From positions 28,538,946 to 28,602,945 of the forward strand of contig CM043969.1 in the NCBI GenBank assembly GCA_014529385.2: a stretch of DNA of 64,000 nt, read 5' to 3'. Of this stretch, positions 58,108 to 64,000 are shown in pieces. Position 1 is the first letter of the stretch. The number at the start of each line of letters is the position of its first letter. Origin of the DNA: Adiantum capillus-veneris. Its lineage: Eukaryota > Streptophyta > Polypodiopsida > Polypodiales > Pteridaceae. The notes under the pieces are model-generated. The model searched no databases. It was not told the origin of the DNA and was given only the letters and a program-made list of their open reading frames with translations. A program made the translations under genes and the position numbers.

Positions 58108-58855
58108 ATGGAGAATGGCACTTTAAGAGTTCTCGTTGTGGAGAATGAGCACCTCAAGAAGGTTCTTGAAATGCAAACAACACGTTTGATGCATCTTGAG
58201 AATGAAGTTCAAGAATGTACGTGCTCTCTTGTGGACATGAATGTATTGAAAGAGCGCTTGAGCAAACTTGAGAGTGATCATGTATTGAAAGAGGAAATGA
58301 TAGATACAATACGACATGATGTATGTGAGATGAGAAATGCATCCAAATCATGGGCTGATATATGTAAGGATAATGTGGTTTCTACATCTCCTATCACGCA
58401 AGTTGTTGTCCAAGCAAAGAATGTAGAGAATGTGGACACTCAAGAATTGCAAGAACGGCAAAAATGCTCAGAGAACATCGTCATTTGTGGAATCAAGGAG
58501 GAAAGCATGGAAATAGTCCAATCTCTTGCGGTTGCTATTGAAGAGTTTTTTGCTACACACTTTGGCATGTCTGAAATCATGGCTTATGGTGCACATTGAG
58601 TTGGAAAACAAGGAGTCTCTCGCTCGGGAGAAAGACCTATTGTATGTACCATGGCTGATGAGGTAAAGAGAAAGATCGTCCTTGACAATAGTTGGATCTA
58701 CCTTAAAAGAACAGGTTGTAATGTATATGAGGATCGCACTCTTATGCAACAAAATGTACGTCGCAAATCATATGAGGAAAGAAGCAAGAAGGTTAAGGTG
58801 TCATCTCAAGAAGAAAAGTCACTTGAGGAGGATGCAAGTCCACCCAACAAATAGG
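58108..58855 (+). pseudogene. LINE ORF1: coiled coil plus L1-like RNA-binding region
   Basis: The N-terminal heptad-rich part (VVENEHLKKVLEMQTTRLMH, LKERLSKLESDHVLKEEM) predicts a coiled coil. It is followed by ENIVICGIKEESMEIV, a TGA at 58597-58599, then RPIVCTMADEVKRKIVLDNS and VYEDRTLMQQNVRRKSYEER. This order (coiled coil, NIVIxGI, KRxIL, EDxT) resembles the ORF1p/transposase-22 type that trimerises and binds element RNA. I infer that homology from pattern only. TAG ends the frame at 58855. Confidence 0.62.
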
Positions 58856-58920
58856 GACATGTGATCTATGAGACGAACTCATGCTTGTGAATAAGCTTTT
58901 GGAATTGTAAAGGGTATCCA

Positions 58921-60109
58921 TGGAATGTGAAAATTGGCATTGATGAGCTTACAATTGACTCCGATGTGATACTTCTTGTCAAAACATGGGAGCATGATGC
59001 ACAACGAATTCTTGGATTTGACAAATACGATGTGCATTCTTTGATGTGGGCCAAAAATGCAAAGCGATGTAGAGACCAAGGAGGCGTAGCATGTATGAAC
59101 AAAAAGGGTTTGAAATATGTTTCCATTGTCAAGGAAGATAAGTATAAACGCTACTTATGGCTGAAAATCAGCCCACCAAATGGTCAAGTCATGTTTGTGG
59201 TTGGTTGCTACATTCCTCACTATGGCTCCAACTTTTATGCTCGCTTAGATATGGATAGAGATCAGCCCTTTGTTGAACTAGAGGAAGACATTGCTCATTA
59301 CAAGGACCATGTTGAAGCCATTGTCTTTGGAGACATGAATGCTCACACAAATATGTTTCAACACGACACACAACAAGTCGACATGCCGCATGTCTCAAGA
59401 AGAATGGATGACTCATACATGTATAATCAAAGTTCTAATGATGCAAAAAAACTAGATCACTAAGGAAAGTCACTTCTACATATGTGCAATAGTATCGGAG
59501 TGCTCATGGCAAATGGTGTATCTCTATGGCAAGGTACTAATTACTTTACATGTAGAAATCACAATGGTGATAGTGTGATTGACTATATGTTGTTTTCGGA
59601 AGCCACTCTAGAATGCATACAAAGCTTTACACTTGGTAAATGGAATCCGGAATTGGATCATAGGATGTTATGTATTGACCTCAAGTGTGGTAAAATACTC
59701 GAGCATGTAGCCTCCAATCATGATGTGAATCATTTGTGCCTACGTCTAGACTTCAAACCAGCACTTATTTATACTGATATTGTAGACCAAATGTTAAGCA
59801 TGAGAGAGCATCAAGAAAGGCCAACATTAGAATGCAAGTGGAAATTTTTCAAAGAAGTAATTTGCTCTTGTGCGAAGGAATGCTTTTCAGTGAAACACAT
59901 GTCTTGCAAAAGGTCTAAGAAGGGTAGCACCAAGAAGAAATGGTTTGACATGCAATGTAGTCAAGTCCGAAAACACTTGCTAAGGTTTGACATGGAATGT
60001 AGTCAAGCCCGAAAACACTTGCTAAGGTTGGATGCAAGCAAAGACAAGGAAGTTTACTTGGAACGTTCACACACATATAAAGCAATTGTTCAAAAAAAGA
60101 GGAGAAGGT
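58921..60109 (+). pseudogene. LINE ORF2 N-terminus: endonuclease
   Basis: It is recognisable as an exonuclease-endonuclease-phosphatase fold: FWNCKGYPWN-like opening, VILLVKTWEHDA (VxLVQETH position), YLWLKISPPN, VVGCYIPHY, AIVFGDMNAH (the GDFNA motif), SVIDYMLFS (the SxIDYV motif) and LDHRMLCIDL (the SDHxxL motif). The frame is broken by TAA at 59461-59463 and TGA at 60109-60111. The linker region has many Lys/Cys residues and an internal duplication (59944-60027). Confidence 0.85.
59944..60027 (+). repeat. 42-bp in-frame tandem duplication in the LINE
   Basis: Copies at 59944-59985 and 59986-60027 encode FDMQCSQVRKHLLR and FDMECSQARKHLLR, differing at a few bases. Confidence 0.9.
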
Positions 60110-60111
60110 GA

Positions 60112-61956
60112 GAAGTCAAAAAACAACTTCTTTTAGCACAAGAGAAAGCACATGCATGTGGCAAGTTTTGGCAAAATCTAAAAGGCAAACGTGTTAAGAG
60201 CTTTGGTGACTTGACTCTTGAGGATATGTATATGCATTGCAAGAACCTCTATGAACAACCCAATGTTGATAAGATGGAGTGTTGTAGCTCCCTTTCATTT
60301 ATGCCTCCCTTCTTTAACATTGAAAATGTATGCCGCGCGCTTGAGAAACTTGCTACTCGCAAGGCATAGGACCTTCAAGGTGTCAAGGCTGAAATGATTA
60401 AATGGACAAGGAAGAAAACATGATATTGGATACATGATATGTTTAACCTTGCACTTCAGCATGGCATGCCTCATGATTGGAGTGCAAATTGGATCAAACC
60501 TTTGCACAAAGGAGGAGATGTAAACAATGTGAACAACTATTGCACTATAAAGGTTGGCTCATTGATGGCAAAGTTATTTGGATGTATCATGGAGATGAAG
60601 ATAAGTGAATGGGCTGAAAAGAATGGCAAATGTGTGCTTGGCCAAGCAGGTTTTTGAAAGCATCATAGCAATTTTGATCACCTTGTCACTCTTCAAGTTC
60701 TTATGGAAGCGTCTCGATTGAAAGGAAAAAAGTTGTATTATTGCTTTGTGGATTTCAAGAAAGATTTTGACATGGTACCGCGAGGAAATCTTTGGAGACG
60801 TATGCAAAGCCTTCAAGTGCCGAGAGAATTTATGCATGCAATCTTTCGCATCTACCAAAAAGTAATATGTTGACTACGTATGGGAGATGAAATTTTAGAA
60901 TTTTTTGCAAGCACCATTCGTGTCAAAGAAGGATGCCCACTTTCCCCAACCCTCTTTGGGCTACTCATTGATGAATTGGAATGCATGGTTCTTAATTTTA
61001 TGTAACAAAAAGGCATAGAAGAGGTTAAGATCGGAAATGCGATGATCATGATTTTGCTTTATGCCGATGATGTATTGCTCTTGGCACATACCTTAGAAGA
61101 TGGACAAAAGCTTATGAGTGTCTTGGAACGGTTTTGCCTACATAGCGGGCTGATTGTGAATGGATCCAAAACCAAGGTTATGCTTGTAAAGACCCTCAAT
61201 GACGAACATCCATGCATTGTATACAAAAATGAGCAACTTGAAGTGGTAGATAGCTGCAAGTACCTTGGCCTTGAGGTTCCATCCAATCATAAATGGAAGG
61301 ATTGCACAATGCGTCGCTTGGAAGCCGGAAAGAGGGCTTATTATGCATTTGTGAATGCTGGAGAGATTAAGTGTTGGGCTCTCAAAAAGTACCTCTTTGA
61401 CACATTGGTGACACCGGTGCTTCTTTATGGAGTGGAGGTGTGGGGTGGTAGCATCGAGAAGTTTGCTTGGAAAACGTTTGAGAATGTCCAAAAGCGTTTT
61501 CTCACCAACTTTCTCCAAGTCAAGACACAAACACCCTACATGCTCTTACTTCTTGAGTCCGGATCGCTTCCCATTGAGTTCTTGGGCATGCAAAGAGTTG
61601 TGGAGTACATGCTTAAGACACAACGTAGCCCTTTGTATCAATTTCCTAGAATCGCATATGAAGCAAGTCAAAAGGTCCAGAAGACATGCAAGAGCAAAAT
61701 ACTAAGTTCGGGGTGGATGCTTGATTCCAAGAAATGGTTTGGAAGATGGGACGTATGTCACTTGGTCAAGGATGTGTCGATCGACTCCAAGTTAATGAGA
61801 CCTTCTTACACCGCCAATGTATCACGGCTTGGGAGAAATCTGGAGGTTCTCGCTTCAGCCATTACACCACACACGTTGCCCCAAACTACAAATCTTTCTT
61901 CTTCTCTAAACGAGGTAATTGAACCCATCCCTACGTCCTTGAGCCCATCCCATTGA
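60112..61956 (+). pseudogene. LINE ORF2 reverse transcriptase and C-terminal region
   Basis: RT blocks: ANWIKPLHKGGDVNNVNNY, CIMEMKISEWAEKNGKCVLG, YYCFVDFKKDFDMVPRG, VKEGCPLSPTLFGLLIDELE, and catalytic YADD at 61060-61071 in LLYADDVLLLAH. The thumb follows with VNGSKTKVMLVKTL and DSCKYLGLEV. A C-terminal part (VTPVLLYGVEVWGGS ... TNFLQVKTQTPYMLL) continues, and after a frame change an RLSSHSLRYEAGRWG-like tail near 61975-62030 reaches the Copia junction. Stops lie at about 60367, 60421, 60656 and 61003. Confidence 0.88.
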
Positions 61957-62052
61957 GTGCAATCTGCACCATTGCCTCCATTTGTCTTAGCTCCCATTCT
62001 CTACGCTACGAGGCAGGACGTTGGGGCCTGGCAAGGAGTCTCATCGACTTTG

Positions 62053-62279
62053 TGTTGGAATTAGGGTTGCAGAGAAACACACACAGCTTGGAGAAGACGA
62101 AGGAAGCTCAAGGCACACAATAGAGAGTGTGTTACTTAGTGTGCAATGGAAAGATAGATAGCCCTAGAGTGATGGGCGTATATACAATGCACAGGGGAAA
62201 AAACCTCCTAAAGAGGGAAAAAATGCCCCGGCGGTCCTAGTGTGTTCACACACATCACTACCACATGTATATGGTAACA
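62053..62279 (-). repeat. Copia-A copy 2: 3' LTR
   Basis: 227 bp. In element sense it starts TGTTACCATATACATG and ends CCTAATTCCAACA. It aligns with 20385-20574. The purine run CAGGGGGGAT (62281-62290, element sense) directly precedes it and is the polypurine tract. Confidence 0.87.
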
Positions 62280-62354
62280 AATCCCCCCTGGAGTGATGCG
62301 GTGAACAAGAGCTGGCACGTGAGTAAAGGGAAGTGCCATGCCCTGAGGACAGGA

Positions 62355-63994
62355 TCAGTCCACAAAGGGGAGTAAGCCCAAAGCTTTGCGAAAAGCTTCA
62401 AGCTTCTCACGAGACAATGCCTTTGTGAAAAGATCTGTAAGGTTGTCCTGTGTTGGCACATAAGCCAAGCTGATCTCTCCTACTGAGAGCCTCTCCCTGA
62501 CATAGTGGTAATGCACCTCAATGTGCTTTGTGCGAGCATGAAAAATTGGGTTCCTCGCAACTGCCAATGCGCTCTGACTGTCAGTGTAGATAGTGTTGGC
62601 AGTGTCCTGTCCAACACCCAAATCAGCCATAAGGCGTCTGAGCCATACACACTCAACCGTAGTTGTGAAGACTGCCCTGTACTCAGCCTCACAACTCGAA
62701 GTGGCCACAATAGGTTGCTTCTTGCTCAACCATGATATGCATGAACTGCCAAGCATGAAACAAAAACCACTTGTGGACACTCGCGTGTCAAAACAACCAG
62801 CCCAATCTGAGTCCGAAAAAGCATGTAAGTCTGGCGGCAATGATCCCCCCTTGGGATAAAACAAGCCAAGATGTAAAGTGCCACTAAGGTAGCGGAAAAC
62901 CCTCTTGACTGCCTGCCAATGCTTAGACCCTGGGCTATGCATAAATCTGCTGACCTGTGAGACTGCAAACTGAATATCCGACCTCGTGTTGCATACATAA
63001 ATGAGGCAGCCAACAACAGTTTGGTAAAGAGTGACATCAGCAGGATCGCCAACATCATGTAGACTCAACTTCAAACCTGTTTCCATGGGAGTGGCAATAG
63101 GTTTGCAATCCTCAAGTCCAAACTTACATAGCAATGTCTCTATGTAACTTTTCTGACACAAGGCAATACCACCATCACACTGCTTAAACAGTATACCCAA
63201 ATAATGATTCAACAGCCCCAAATCTTTCATCTTGAAAGTAGCATTAAAATCAGCCTTAAATTCAGCAATATGTCTCTCATTTGGTCTAGTGATCAGCAAA
63301 TCATCAACATAAAGAACCACAATGAGAAGTACATCACCCTCACGCTTTACATACAATGTGCTTTCTGTTGGACTGTTACGAAAGCCTTGTTTGACCAAAT
63401 GAGTGTCAACTTTCTCATACCAAGCACGAGGAGATTGCTTCAACCCATACAAAGCCTTGTTACATTTGCACACTTTGTTCTCGTGTCCTTTTATGATAAA
63501 ACCGCGAGGCTGCCTTACATAAACTTCCTCAAATGTGTCACCATTCAAGAAAGCAGTAACAATGTCTGATTGATGTACATCCCAACCAAAATGAGCTGCC
63601 AATGCACATAGAAATGTACAGTAGTCATACGACAAGTGGGAGCAAAAGTCTCTTCATAATCTAATAATGCCTTTTTGCTGTGCATAACCTTTTGCAACAA
63701 GTCGGGCCTTATGGCGATCTCACCATCCGGCTTGCTTTTCAAATTGTAAACCCACTTCGTACCAATGGCCTTTTTGCCAGGAGGCAAATCACATAAAGTC
63801 CATGTGTCATTTTCTATAAGTGCATCATATTTTGATTGCATGGCAGCCATCCAATTTTCTGAATTCTGTGCTTCATCAAAAGACAGAGGCTCCTCAACAT
63901 CATGTAAGCTAGACAGAGCCAAAGCATAACAATCTGATGCATAAGATGCACGGCGAGAGCCTGAACGAGTACGACTAGACAAAGGTGCACCCAA
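62355..63994 (-). pseudogene. Copia-A copy 2: reverse transcriptase and RNase H
   Basis: The minus strand reads NWMAAMQSKYDALIENDTWTL, KAIGTKWVYNLKSK (63994-63720), and then a damaged stretch. A readable DYEETFAPTCRMTTV follows at about 63640. After another frame change, 426 codons (63635-62355) are open: SDIVTAFLNGDTFEEVYVRQ, YGLKQSPRAWY, LYVDDLLI (the catalytic YVDD), FKMKDLGLLNHYLGI, then RNase H with DSDWAGCFDTRVS, SSCEAEYRA, TDSQSALAVARN, TKHIEVHYHYVRE and DLFTKAL. Two or three indels near 63600-63720 inactivate it. Otherwise the pol domain is well kept, so this copy is younger than copy 1. Confidence 0.92.
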
Positions 63995-64000
63995 TTTACT

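Larger units (their letters stand above)
57780..62052 (+). mobile_element. LINE-type non-LTR retrotransposon, degenerate
   Basis: Order: ORF1-like protein (58108-58855), AP-type endonuclease (58921-59680), RT (about 60150-61350) and a C-terminal region to 61956 and beyond. The 5' end is uncertain; the open sequence from about 57740 may be 5' UTR. The 3' tail is cut at 62052 by the Copia-A insertion, and the remainder would lie outside the window. Multiple stops make it inactive. Confidence 0.85.
62053..64000 (-). mobile_element. Copia-A copy 2, 3' part, inserted in the LINE
   Basis: Minus-strand element running off the window end. From the left are its 3' LTR, the polypurine tract, then RNase H and RT. 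It is the better-preserved relative of the copy at 13446-20574. The bases before the LTR, CTTTG (62048-62052), should recur at the other end if the insertion is simple; that end is outside the window. Confidence 0.88.

Overview
The window reads as nuclear DNA from a large, repeat-rich land-plant genome. The evidence is GT-AG introns with plant-type spacing, a plant RRM gene, pentatricopeptide-repeat (PPR) remnants, Copia, Ty3/Gypsy-chromovirus, LINE and CACTA elements, and many (CT)n/(GA)n/(CA)n tracts. The wording of the PPR repeats resembles fern PPR families I know, so a homosporous fern is my best guess. That is an inference from memory, not a measurement.

Only one host gene looks intact: a six-coding-exon RRM gene on the minus strand (3666-5756). 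It encodes a predicted 250-residue protein of the plant nuclear-speckle RNA-binding protein type, with a 5'UTR intron and a pyrimidine-rich promoter. Other host-derived sequence is broken: a GNAT acetyltransferase fragment with duplicated exons (23.2-24.1 kb), a PPR pseudogene (24.1-25.9 kb), a dUTPase pseudogene (53.5-53.8 kb), and an unrecognised minus-strand reading frame with one stop (30.97-31.8 kb).

Layout. 0-3.4 kb: a foldback element, otherwise empty. 3.4-6.2 kb: the RRM gene. 6.2-11.5 kb: microsatellites, Copia and Gypsy-LTR scraps, and a transposon-like minus-strand frame. 13.4-20.6 kb: an old Copia element (family A) split by a nearly complete Copia (family B, 14276-19917) with a perfect TCATT target-site duplication. 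21.7-25.9 kb: CT-rich tandem units, GNAT and PPR pseudogenes. 25.9-34.5 kb: mostly AT-rich sequence without recognisable genes. 34.5-49.8 kb: a nest in which a CACTA transposon (37604-45748, TSD AAA) sits in the integrase region of a chromovirus Gypsy (35322-48776, TSD TTTTT). The Gypsy sits inside another dispersed repeat (R1) that precedes a gag-like ORF. A 218-bp MITE (8-bp TSD) sits in one Gypsy LTR. 52.6-53.2 kb: a four-unit tandem repeat with a CpG-rich hairpin core. 54-57.7 kb: simple repeats and a second R1 copy. 57.8-62.05 kb: a degenerate LINE (ORF1, endonuclease, RT), interrupted by a minus-strand Copia-A copy that runs off the window end.

The genes do not form a pathway. The window is best read as a record of successive insertions, with several internal tandem duplications (42, 59, 126, 126, 128, 301 and 322 bp) in both elements and gene fragments. 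All reading frames, splice sites and alignments were judged by eye. No database search or identity calculation was run.
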